NCBI GenBank assembly: GCA_020725405.1
Contig: DYFB01000007.1
Span: 1 to 34,721 of the forward strand
DNA length: 34,721 bases
Direction of reading: 5' to 3'
DNA from: Symbiobacterium sp.
GTDB taxonomy: Bacteria; Bacillota; Sulfobacillia; UBA995; UBA9673
Shown here: piece by piece, positions 9,459 through 17,378 of the stretch
Position numbering within the stretch: the stretch's first letter is position 1
How the letters are laid out: the number at the start of each line of letters is the position of its first letter
The notes under the pieces: generated by a model
Seen by the model: only the letters and a program-made list of their open reading frames with translations
The model's database searches: none
Told to the model about the DNA's origin: nothing
Program-made: the position numbers and the translations under genes

Positions 9459-10589
9459 TTGGTGGAGGAAGTCCTGCGGTTTCTCACCATAACCGGGTTC
9501 GCCAACCTCACCCTGGGGCAGGCGGCGATGCTCTTCATCGGAGGCGTCCTGCTCTACCTCGGCATCCACAAGCGGTACGAACCCCTGCTGCTTATCCCTA
9601 TCGGCTTTGGGATAATCCTCGGGAACATCCCCCTGGCCAACCTCATGCGCCCCCCGACCGACGGTATCGTCGGCGGGCTTCTCTACTACCTCTTCCAGGG
9701 GGTCTGGCTGGCCATCTTCCCGCCCCTCATCTTCCTGGGCATCGGCGCCCTCACCGACTTCGGGCCGCTCATCGCCAACCCCCGCACCCTGGTCCTGGGA
9801 GCCGCGGCGCAGCTCGGCATCTTCACTTCCTACCTCGGAGCTCTGGCCCTCGGCTTCCTACCGCCGGAGGCCGCGGCCATCGGCATCATCGGCGGGGCGG
9901 ACGGGCCCACGGCCATCTATCTCACCTCCAGGCTGGCCCCGCAGCTCATCGGGCCCATAGCCGTGGCGGCCTACTCCTACATCGCTCTCGTGCCCCTCAT
10001 CCAGCCGCCGATCATCCGGGCCCTCACCACCCATAAAGAGCGCAGCGTGGTCATGGCCCAGATGCGGACGGTGACCAGGACCGAGCGCATCCTGTTCCCG
10101 ATCGTGGTCACCGTCATCGTAGGTCTGCTCGTTCCGGGATCTCTTCCGCTGGTCGGGATGCTCATGCTCGGCAACCTCTTCCGCGAGTCGGGGGTGGTCG
10201 AGCGCTTCACCCGGACCTCGTCGAACGAGATCATCAACATTACCACCATTTTCCTCGGCCTGACGATAGGCGCGAGCGCCAGCGCGGAGACCTTCTTCAC
10301 CCCCCGCTTTCTCGCCATCCTCTTCCTCGGCCTGGCCGCCTTCGTCGTCAGCACGGCCGGGGGAGTGCTCCTGGGCAAGCTCGTCTGCCGCCTGACGGGC
10401 TGGCAGATCAACCCCCTCATCGGGGCGGCCGGCGTCTCGGCCGTGCCCGAGGCCGCCCGGGTCTCCCAGCACCTCGGGCAGGAGGCCAACCCGGGGAATT
10501 TCCTCCTCATGCATGCCATGGGCCCCAACGTGGCCGGGGTCATCGGGTCGGCGGTGGCCGCCGGGGTCTTCCTGGCTCTTTTCGGGTAG
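9459..10589 (+). CDS. mmdB: Na+-translocating decarboxylase beta subunit (OadB/MmdB family)
   Basis: Polytopic membrane protein; LLLIPIGFGIILGNIPLANL, FLGIGALTDFGPLIANPRTLVLGAAAQLGIF, GGADGPTAIYLTSRLAP are typical of OadB/GcdB/MmdB. Confidence 0.94.
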   Translation: MVEEVLRFLTITGFANLTLGQAAMLFIGGVLLYLGIHKRYEPLLLIPIGFGIILGNIPLANLMRPPTDGIVGGLLYYLFQGVWLAIFPPLIFLGIGALTDFGPLIANPRTLVLGAAAQLGIFTSYLGALALGFLPPEAAAIGIIGGADGPTAIYLTSRLAPQLIGPIAVAAYSYIALVPLIQPPIIRALTTHKERSVVMAQMRTVTRTERILFPIVVTVIVGLLVPGSLPLVGMLMLGNLFRESGVVERFTRTSSNEIINITTIFLGLTIGASASAETFFTPRFLAILFLGLAAFVVSTAGGVLLGKLVCRLTGWQINPLIGAAGVSAVPEAARVSQHLGQEANPGNFLLMHAMGPNVAGVIGSAVAAGVFLALFG

Positions 10590-10671
10590 GCCGGGCGGCC
10601 GGTAGGCCCGCCGGGTGGGGTGTTCAGGCCGGGCGGTGGGGCGACCGCACCCGGCGGGGCATACTAGGCCC

Positions 10672-11925
10672 ATGACGAAGCGGGTGACCGGGCTAGCATC
10701 CCGCGACGAGCTCCGGCGGTGGTGGACGCGGTTTCTCGAGCGGTCCGGGGCCGCGGCCCGGGCCTGGGCGAAGGGGGTCCGGGGGGAGTACCACGGGCTC
10801 ACCTACGCCCGCGTCACCCGTCGGCTCGCTCGCGAGGTCTTTCTGAATCCGCGCCGGAGACTCGCCCTCTACGTCCTGGTCGTCGCCTCCTGGTCGGTGT
10901 TCATCGTCTGGGGCCGCATCCTCGTCCCCCTGGCCACGACGCCCTACTTCCGTCCGGCTCCGGGCTTTCAGGTCATCGGCTTCTTCGAGAACCCCGCCGG
11001 CGGGCTTTTCGTTGACTCGCTTCCCGCCCTCGGCACCTGGAGCGGAATCCTCGACGCGGTGGCCCCTTTCTGGTACGCGATCGGGCCCGACGGAGCGCTC
11101 ACCGGAGACGGCTTGCGGGAGGAGGTCATGGGCCTGGCCCGGGCCCGGGGTCTGCGGGTGATGCCCCTGGTCAACAACCTGAAGACCGGCGAGGGTAATA
11201 GCCTCGACGCGGTGCGCGACCCGGAGGCCAGGCGACGGGCCGTCCAGGGTCTGGCCGACCTTGTGGTGGCCCGGGACTTCGACGGCCTCTGTCTCAGCTT
11301 CGAACTTCTGCCGCCGGAGGGGCGGGACGACTTCACCCGCCTGGTCCAGGAGCTGTCGCGGGCCCTCCGCGCCCGCGGGCGGACCCTGTCCGTTCTGGTC
11401 TTCCCCGACGTGGAGTTGCCGCCCTCGGTGAGCGGGGCCTTCGACTACCGGGCCATCGGCGAGGCCGCCGATTTCGTCATCCTCAGGGCCTTCGACCGGC
11501 ACTGGACCCTGACGCCGCCGGGTCCGATATCGCCGCTGGGGTGGGTCGAGGCCTCCATCGACAGCCTTCTCCGCCACGTTCCGGCGCGGAAAGTCATCCT
11601 CGACATCGGGACCCACGCCTACGACTGGCCCCTCGACCCGGCCGCGGGGCTCGTCGAGTACCTCCCTACCTACGCGGCCCTTGAGCGGGCTGTCTCCGCC
11701 GGCGCGGAGATCCGGCTGGACGAGGCCAGTGGGCAGTCGTATTTCGACTACCGCGGGGCGGGGGGAGTGCAGCGCCGGGTCTGGGTGCAGGACGCCCGTC
11801 ACCTGGCCGAGAGGGCGGCCCTGGCCCGCCGGAAGGGGCTCCGGGGCGTGGGCGTCTGGCGCCTCGGCTTCAGCGAGGACGAGGCCCTCGAGGAGCTGGC
11901 GCGAGCCCTCGGACGCCGGCCGTAG
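10672..11925 (+). CDS. Membrane-anchored GH18-like (YaaH/SleL-like fold) protein
   Basis: ATG 10672; N-terminal TM (LALYVLVVASWSVFIVWGRIL); VIGFFENP...DFDGLCLSFELLPPEGRDDFTRLVQELSRALRARGRTLSV...GVGVWRLGFSE resembles spore-associated GH18 proteins. Confidence 0.75.
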   Translation: MTKRVTGLASRDELRRWWTRFLERSGAAARAWAKGVRGEYHGLTYARVTRRLAREVFLNPRRRLALYVLVVASWSVFIVWGRILVPLATTPYFRPAPGFQVIGFFENPAGGLFVDSLPALGTWSGILDAVAPFWYAIGPDGALTGDGLREEVMGLARARGLRVMPLVNNLKTGEGNSLDAVRDPEARRRAVQGLADLVVARDFDGLCLSFELLPPEGRDDFTRLVQELSRALRARGRTLSVLVFPDVELPPSVSGAFDYRAIGEAADFVILRAFDRHWTLTPPGPISPLGWVEASIDSLLRHVPARKVILDIGTHAYDWPLDPAAGLVEYLPTYAALERAVSAGAEIRLDEASGQSYFDYRGAGGVQRRVWVQDARHLAERAALARRKGLRGVGVWRLGFSEDEALEELARALGRRP

Positions 11926-12213
11926 GGCCGGGCCCGGGCAAGCGGCCCCGATGAGAGCTCGGCCGGCGGCCCGGGTGTCAAAGCGCAAGAACAAAAAAGC
12001 AAAAAAAGAAGCTTAGGCTGTTCGGCTCCCTCGGGCCGGCGGCCGGCCGGACCAGAACAAGAGAGAGGTTTCCGGGGTGCTAAAACCCAGCTAATCATGT
12101 TTTTTGTCTCCGAACGGGCTCCCATACTCTCCAGCAAATCACTAGCATGGACGCTGAGCGGCCGGACACAACCTAGATGCGTGATGATGCAGGTGAAAGA
12201 GGAGGTGAATGTA

Positions 12214-12492
12214 GTGGGAACAGGTCAGAGGAGTAACCGCATCCTGGTCAGGGGTGCCGAGCAGGCTCTCGATCAGTTCAAGTACGAGATCGCGCGGGAG
12301 ATCGGCCTCCAGACCCCGCCGGACGGCTACTGGGGCGATTACCCGTCCCGCCAGTGCGGAGCGATGGGAGGTCAGATGGTCCGCCGCATGATCGCCGACG
12401 CTGAGGCGCGCCTGGCGCAGGGCGGCTTCCTGGCCGGGAACATCGGTGCCGGAGTCGGCGTCGGTGGCTTCGGCCCCGGCTACACCCGGTAG
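12214..12492 (+). CDS. Alpha/beta-type small acid-soluble spore protein
   Basis: VGTGQRSNRILVRGAEQALDQFKYEIAREIGLQTPPDGYWGDYPSRQCGAMGGQMVRRMIADAEARLA; GTG start after GAGGAGGTG. Confidence 0.93.
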   Translation: MGTGQRSNRILVRGAEQALDQFKYEIAREIGLQTPPDGYWGDYPSRQCGAMGGQMVRRMIADAEARLAQGGFLAGNIGAGVGVGGFGPGYTR

Positions 12493-12524
12493 CTTCAATC
12501 TCGACAAGTGAATCAGGGCAACAA

Positions 12525-12553
12525 GGAGCGGCTGTCCGTGGTTCAGCCGCTCC
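12525..12553 (+). terminator. Stem-loop after first SASP gene (10-bp stem, 9-nt loop, weak T tract)
   Basis: GGAGCGGCTG (12525-12534) / CAGCCGCTCC (12544-12553). Confidence 0.65.
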
Positions 12554-12668
12554 GTCATTGAAGGGTAGCCTGGCAGGAAAATCTTCAAAATAGCGGCTTC
12601 TTGGACGAGTTTGTTCAGGGATTGGCCCCGGGGACCCGAGGACGCCAGGGTGAGGGAGGTGAGAGTGA

Positions 12669-12911
12669 ATGGGAACCGGACAGAGGAGCAACCGCATCCT
12701 GGTCCGCGGAGCCGAGCACGCGCTTGACCAGTTCAAGTACGAGATAGCCCGTGAAATCGGCCTGCAGACCCCGCCCGACGGCTACTGGGGTGACTACCCC
12801 GCCCGGCAGTGCGGCGCCATGGGTGGCCAGATGGTCCGCCGCATGATCGCCGACGCTGAGGCCCGTCTGGCCGGCGGGACCGGACTCAGGGCCGGCAACG
12901 TCCCGAGCTGA
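12669..12911 (+). CDS. Alpha/beta-type small acid-soluble spore protein (second tandem copy)
   Basis: MGTGQRSNRILVRGAEHALDQFKYEIAREIGLQTPPDGYWGDYPARQCGAMGGQMVRRMIADAEARLAGG; near-identical core to the first SASP. Confidence 0.95.
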   Translation: MGTGQRSNRILVRGAEHALDQFKYEIAREIGLQTPPDGYWGDYPARQCGAMGGQMVRRMIADAEARLAGGTGLRAGNVPS

Positions 12912-12955
12912 GGCCCGGAAGGCCGAGACGGCCGGCACCTGAGCCGGAGACCATC

Positions 12956-12995
12956 GGGAGCGGCTGACCAGGTCAGCCGCTCCCCCTATTTTCTC
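12956..12995 (+). terminator. Rho-independent terminator after second SASP gene
   Basis: GGGAGCGGCTGA...TCAGCCGCTCCC (12956-12984) followed by CCTATTTTCTCC. Confidence 0.85.
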
Positions 12996-13089
12996 CTCAG
13001 AAGGGACGAACATGCGGTGGGGAGATGTCGCCCGCAATTGAGAGAGGATGTCACCGGTGATGGGAGGCGTCGGTGGGCGGGCCGACCGG

Positions 13090-13941
13090 CTAGGTCACCT
13101 GGCGCTGCTCGAGGCGGCTCCGGAAGTCGGCCCACTCGGCCTCGATCTCGGCCGGCACCTCGAGACCCTTGGGCCGGAGACCGGAGGCTAGCAGGTACAT
13201 CTGGGCCAGCCAGTAGCCCCGGAAGGCGACGTTGTAGTTGATCCAGACCTCGAGCTTGGTCGTGATGTTGACCTGAGGCTGCCCGATAGGGACCCTGAGC
13301 CACCCGGAAGTGACCCGGCGGGAGCGCCAGGTGAACGCCGGCTGGTCGGGGCTCTTAAACGTGAGGACGATGGCCCCCCGGTAGGGCGCCTTGGGTGGCT
13401 TACGCCGGTGGAGGTGGTATTCGAGCTCCTGCCGGTTGGCGCCGAACCGGAGGGCCTCCCGAATTATCTGCTCCTGGGCGAGCTCGTGGTTGCGGCTGAT
13501 ATAGGGGATCATGAAGTATATCTCTATCTCGTCGCCGAGAAAGACGTCGTCCCGCCGGAGCTCGGTTATGTAGGGGAAGATGATGCGGCAGACCTGGCCG
13601 ACCAGGCCGGCGGGATAGCCCCGCTGCATAAGACGGAGGAAGACCTCTTCCCAGTCCTCGACCCCGAGGCTCTTGGGTGACAGGGACTCCACCCGGAAGT
13701 AGGGGGGCCAGTTCTTGTTGACCTCGCTCAAGGTCTTGACGAGGCCGCCGTAGCGGCGGCGGATGCTCCCATCGTACCAGTTCGCGGCGAGAAAGACCTC
13801 GAGCTGGCTGAAAGAGGGAACCTGAACGTTGAGCCAGTTCACGACGTAGCGCGAGGACAGGACGGACTCGATGAAATCGGGGACATCCCAGGCGGAGTCG
13901 ACGACCCCCCCGAAGTAGCGGGGCACTTTGCCGTCGGGCAT
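13090..13941 (-). CDS. Hypothetical protein, 283 aa, no family recognised
   Basis: RBS-like GGAGGTGG upstream of ATG at 13941 on the minus strand; MPDGKVPRYFGGVVDSAWDVPDFIESVLSSRYVVNWLNVQ...; non-repetitive, protein-like composition with aromatic residues. The 13942-14214 extension of the ORF looks spurious. Confidence 0.8.
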   Translation of the reverse strand: MPDGKVPRYFGGVVDSAWDVPDFIESVLSSRYVVNWLNVQVPSFSQLEVFLAANWYDGSIRRRYGGLVKTLSEVNKNWPPYFRVESLSPKSLGVEDWEEVFLRLMQRGYPAGLVGQVCRIIFPYITELRRDDVFLGDEIEIYFMIPYISRNHELAQEQIIREALRFGANRQELEYHLHRRKPPKAPYRGAIVLTFKSPDQPAFTWRSRRVTSGWLRVPIGQPQVNITTKLEVWINYNVAFRGYWLAQMYLLASGLRPKGLEVPAEIEAEWADFRSRLEQRQVT

Positions 13942-14047
13942 CAGGCCACCTCCTATCGCAAGGTTACATACGGCTCCAGGCCTTGTCAAGGCGCGGTAGT
14001 CTCCGGGAAAGACTAACCGAGGAGGTGGGTGGCCGCTGACTGGGAGG

Positions 14048-14494
14048 ATGATCGCCGCTCTCGCCGCAGCCGCGCTGAGCGGGGCGGCGATGTCGTTCCA
14101 GGGGGCCTTCAACGCCGTCCTGGGCAAGAGGGTGACCCTTCTCGGGACGAGCGCCGTGGTCCACGTCGTCGGGGCGGCCCTCACCGGGCTTATCATCCTG
14201 GGGGCGGTCCTCATCTTCCGATGGAGTCCGCCCGGGCGGGCCGATCTCGCCGGTCTACCTCTCTACGCCTACCTCGGGGGGGTTCTCAGCGTCCTCATCA
14301 TCGCCGGGGTGGCCTTCGCCTTCCCCGTGACAGGAGCCGGCCTGGGGGTCTCGGTCATCGTCACCGCCCAGCTGGCGACGGCCATCGCCCTCGACCACTT
14401 CGGGCTGTTCGAGCTCTCGCGCATCCCGGTCTCCTGGGTCCGTCTGGCCGGGGTGGTCCTCCTCATCGTCGGGACGCGGCTGGTCGCCCGGTGA
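14048..14494 (+). CDS. DMT-superfamily transporter, YdcZ/DUF606 family
   Basis: 148-aa polytopic protein with GAAMSFQGAFNAVLGKRV...SVIVTAQLATAIALDHFGLF...RLAGVVLLIVGTRLVAR. Confidence 0.85.
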   Translation: MIAALAAAALSGAAMSFQGAFNAVLGKRVTLLGTSAVVHVVGAALTGLIILGAVLIFRWSPPGRADLAGLPLYAYLGGVLSVLIIAGVAFAFPVTGAGLGVSVIVTAQLATAIALDHFGLFELSRIPVSWVRLAGVVLLIVGTRLVAR

Positions 14495-15311
14495 CGGCCC
14501 GGGTCTCCTGACGCTCAGGGAGCGGTGGACCCGTCCCCAGCCCGGCCAGGACCTCGGGCAGGCGGGCGAGGTCGTCGACGACTGCGAGCGGCCGGCCCTC
14601 GGGGTTGTCCCGCAGGGGATCAGGCTCATCCCTCAGTCCGGTGAAGTACACCGACCGGGCCCCGGCCCGGGCCGCCCCGATGACGTCCGCCTCCCAGTCG
14701 TCGCCGACGTGGACGAGGGCGCCGGGCTCGACGCCGAGACCCCGGGCCGCCTCGCGGAAAAGGAGGGGGTGGGGCTTGACGAACCCCCAATCGGCCGAGA
14801 TGACGACGGTCCGGAAGAACCGGTCGAGCCCGGACCCAGCCAGAAGGCGGCGGGTGCCCGGTGAGTAGGGGTAGTTGGTGATGACGCCCAGGGTGTAGTC
14901 CCGGCTCAGGCGGTGGAGGACCGGGGGAACGCTCTCCGGCAAGGGGAGGGCCCGCACGAGGCAGGCGATGTAGGCCTCCATGGCCTCCCCCAGGAGTTCC
15001 GGTCCGACCTCCCGGCCGGTCTCGTCCAGGGTGAGGCGAACCCGCTCGACGAGGTCGTTCTCCCGGAGGTGGGGGAGGTTCACTCGGTACTGTGCCTGCC
15101 GCACCTCGTTGTACCTGGCGATGACCCGCTCCGGGTCGCACGGCCCGACGCGGCGGACGACGAAGGAGGCGAACCCGGCCAGGAGGTCGTCCATCTCCCG
15201 CCGGCGGAACGGGAAGAGTGTGTTGCCGACGTCGAAGGTGACGGCCTTTACGGGTCCCCGGGTCCGCCCCGCCGGGGACCGGAGCCTGCGGCCCGGGGGC
15301 CGAGCGCTCAC
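14463..15311 (-). CDS. HAD-superfamily hydrolase
   Basis: KAVTFDVGNTLFPF (motif I), GVITNYPYSPGTRRLL (motif II), FVKPHPLLFREAARGLGVEPGALVHVGDDWEADVIGAARAGARSVYF (motifs III/IV); GTG start overlaps the upstream stop. Confidence 0.9.
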   Translation of the reverse strand: MSARPPGRRLRSPAGRTRGPVKAVTFDVGNTLFPFRRREMDDLLAGFASFVVRRVGPCDPERVIARYNEVRQAQYRVNLPHLRENDLVERVRLTLDETGREVGPELLGEAMEAYIACLVRALPLPESVPPVLHRLSRDYTLGVITNYPYSPGTRRLLAGSGLDRFFRTVVISADWGFVKPHPLLFREAARGLGVEPGALVHVGDDWEADVIGAARAGARSVYFTGLRDEPDPLRDNPEGRPLAVVDDLARLPEVLAGLGTGPPLPERQETRAVTGRPAASRR

Positions 15312-16687
15312 GACCGGTCCTCCCGGACGGCGGCCTTGCCGAGGAGGGTGGCCGCCACCTCGACCCCGAGGATGTAGTCGTCAAGGGCGATGTTCTCGTT
15401 CGGGGCGTGGACGGCCGACCCCGCGTGGCCCACGCCGAAGCCCGCCACCGGCAGACCCAGGTCGGCGGCGAAGTAGGCCATCGGGCCCGACCCCGTCATG
15501 GTGGGGTAGACGACCGGCTCCTGACCGTAAACGCGGCGCATGGCCTCGACGACGAGGCCCACGAAGGGGCTGGCCGGGTCGGTCCGGGCCGGCCGCTCGC
15601 CGGCGTAGGCCCGGACCTCGATATCGCCGAAGCCGCGGCGCTCAAGGTGGGCCCGCACCTTGGCCTCGATGTCCGCGGGGTCCTGGTCCGGCACGAGCCT
15701 GAAATCGAGCTTCGCCGTCGCCTCGGCCGGGAGGACGGTTTTCTCGCCCTCCCCGGTGTAGCCGGAGACCAGCCCGCAGATGGTGGCCGTGGGCTCGAAG
15801 AAGTTCCGGCGGGCGGCGGCCTCGCCCCGGAGCCCGAGGAGGAGGCCGGGGAGCCCGAGCTGTCGCGCCTGCTCGTCCGAGCTGTCCGGAACACCGGCCA
15901 GGAGCTCGAGGTCGGCCCGGGTCGGGGGACGGACCGCGTCGTAGAAGCCATCGACGAGGACACGCTCATCCGGGTCCTTGACGGTCGCAAGGGCCCAGAC
16001 CAGCCGCCAGGCGGGGTTCGGGACGACCGTGGCCAGGGAGGAGTGAAGGTCGGACCGGGCTCCCGCGGCCCGGAGCTCGAGGTAGCAGATGCCCTTCACC
16101 CCGAGGCTGAGCGTCGGCCGCCCGGCGGCGTCGCGGTAGCCCGCCTCCCAGACGACCCCGTCGACCCGGCCGAGCCACTCGGCGTTGTCCTTGACGAACT
16201 CTCCAAGGTTGGGGCTGCCGGTCTCCTCCTCGCCTTCGACGGCGAAGGCCACCGACACCGGGAGCCCGCCGCCGGCGCGGTTCCAGGCCTCCGCGGCCTG
16301 GATGCGGGCGACGAGGTTCCCCTTGTTATCGGCCACGCCCCGGGCGTAGAGGCGCCCGTCCCTCACGGTGGGCTCGAAGGGCGGTGTCGCCCAGGCCTCG
16401 AGCGGCTCGGGGGGCTGGACGTCGTAGTGGTTGTAGAACAGGATGGTCCTCTCCGATCGGCCCGACGCCCGTCCGACGACGACCGGTTGACCGGTCGTCT
16501 CGACCAGGGACGCCTCCAGGCCGGCCCGCTCGAGGAGGCCGGCGACGGCCTCGGCCACCGGCCGGAGACTGCGCCCGCGAGCCGAGACGCTCTCGAGGCG
16601 GCAGAGGGAGGAGAGCTCCTCGATGAACCTCGGCCGGTTCTTCCTTACGTAGGCGATGACGTTCTCCAGGCGCTTGCTATCGTTCAT
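15308..16687 (-). CDS. M20-family metallopeptidase / dipeptidase
   Basis: MNDSKRLENVIAYVRKNRPRFIEELSSLCRLESVSARG...FYNHYDVQPPEPLEAWATPPFEPTVRDGRLYARGVADNKGN...EGEEETGSPNL. Confidence 0.93.
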   Translation of the reverse strand: MNDSKRLENVIAYVRKNRPRFIEELSSLCRLESVSARGRSLRPVAEAVAGLLERAGLEASLVETTGQPVVVGRASGRSERTILFYNHYDVQPPEPLEAWATPPFEPTVRDGRLYARGVADNKGNLVARIQAAEAWNRAGGGLPVSVAFAVEGEEETGSPNLGEFVKDNAEWLGRVDGVVWEAGYRDAAGRPTLSLGVKGICYLELRAAGARSDLHSSLATVVPNPAWRLVWALATVKDPDERVLVDGFYDAVRPPTRADLELLAGVPDSSDEQARQLGLPGLLLGLRGEAAARRNFFEPTATICGLVSGYTGEGEKTVLPAEATAKLDFRLVPDQDPADIEAKVRAHLERRGFGDIEVRAYAGERPARTDPASPFVGLVVEAMRRVYGQEPVVYPTMTGSGPMAYFAADLGLPVAGFGVGHAGSAVHAPNENIALDDYILGVEVAATLLGKAAVREDRS

Positions 16688-17375
16688 GGCTCCACCTCGT
16701 CTCCCGGCCGTCTCCTCCGGCCTCCGGGGTGCCCCGCCCCGGACCCGGGCCGGCCGCCGGCTCTCTGACGCCTCGTATGATGCGCTCCTCGGTGAAGACG
16801 AAGTCCATCCGCGCGTCGTGGGGGTCGAGGGCGAACGGTGTCGGCGATATCTGAGCCTCGAAGGCGAGGCCGGCGCGGACGGCCCGCCGCGCCTCGAGGC
16901 CGAGGAAGCGGTCGTAGTAGCCGCCGCCGTAGCCGAGCCGGCCGCCGGTCTCGTCAAAGGCCACCCCGGGGACGACGACGAGGTCGATGTCCTCCGGGTC
17001 GACCGGGGGGCAGCGGGCCGGGTCGGGCTCAAGGATGCCGTAGCAACCCTTCCGCAGCTCATCCGCGCGGCCCGAGAGCCGGAGGGGGACGAGCCGCCTA
17101 CCCTCCCGGACGGTCGCCGGGGCGCAGACCACGCGCCCCGCGTCAAGCCCCGCCCTGACGACGAGGCCAGTGTCCGCCTCGCCCCGGAAGGGGAGATAGA
17201 CCATAAGGACGGCCGTCCAGGCGAAGATTCCGTGGTCGAGGAGACGGAGCTGGGCCCTCTCGGAGAGCCTTCCCGCCGCCGCCGGGCCGAGAGCGAGCCG
17301 GCGGGCGAGGAAGGCCCGCCTCGCCGCGGCCTTGTCCACCGGACCTCCAGGAGGGGCGGGGTCCCCGGCGGCCAC
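16677..17375 (-). CDS. 5-formyltetrahydrofolate cyclo-ligase
   Basis: DKAAARRAFLARRLAL..., DLVVVPGVAFDETGGRLGYGGGYYDRFL signature. Start codon uncertain (GTG 17375 or 17339). Confidence 0.92.
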   Translation of the reverse strand: MAAGDPAPPGGPVDKAAARRAFLARRLALGPAAAGRLSERAQLRLLDHGIFAWTAVLMVYLPFRGEADTGLVVRAGLDAGRVVCAPATVREGRRLVPLRLSGRADELRKGCYGILEPDPARCPPVDPEDIDLVVVPGVAFDETGGRLGYGGGYYDRFLGLEARRAVRAGLAFEAQISPTPFALDPHDARMDFVFTEERIIRGVREPAAGPGPGRGTPEAGGDGRETRWSHER

Positions 17376-17378
17376 GGG

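Noticed and set aside
12571-12590. Sigma-54-like -24/-12 promoter (TGGCAGGAAAATCTTC)
   Set aside because: TGGCA present but the TTGC -12 element at correct spacing is missing.
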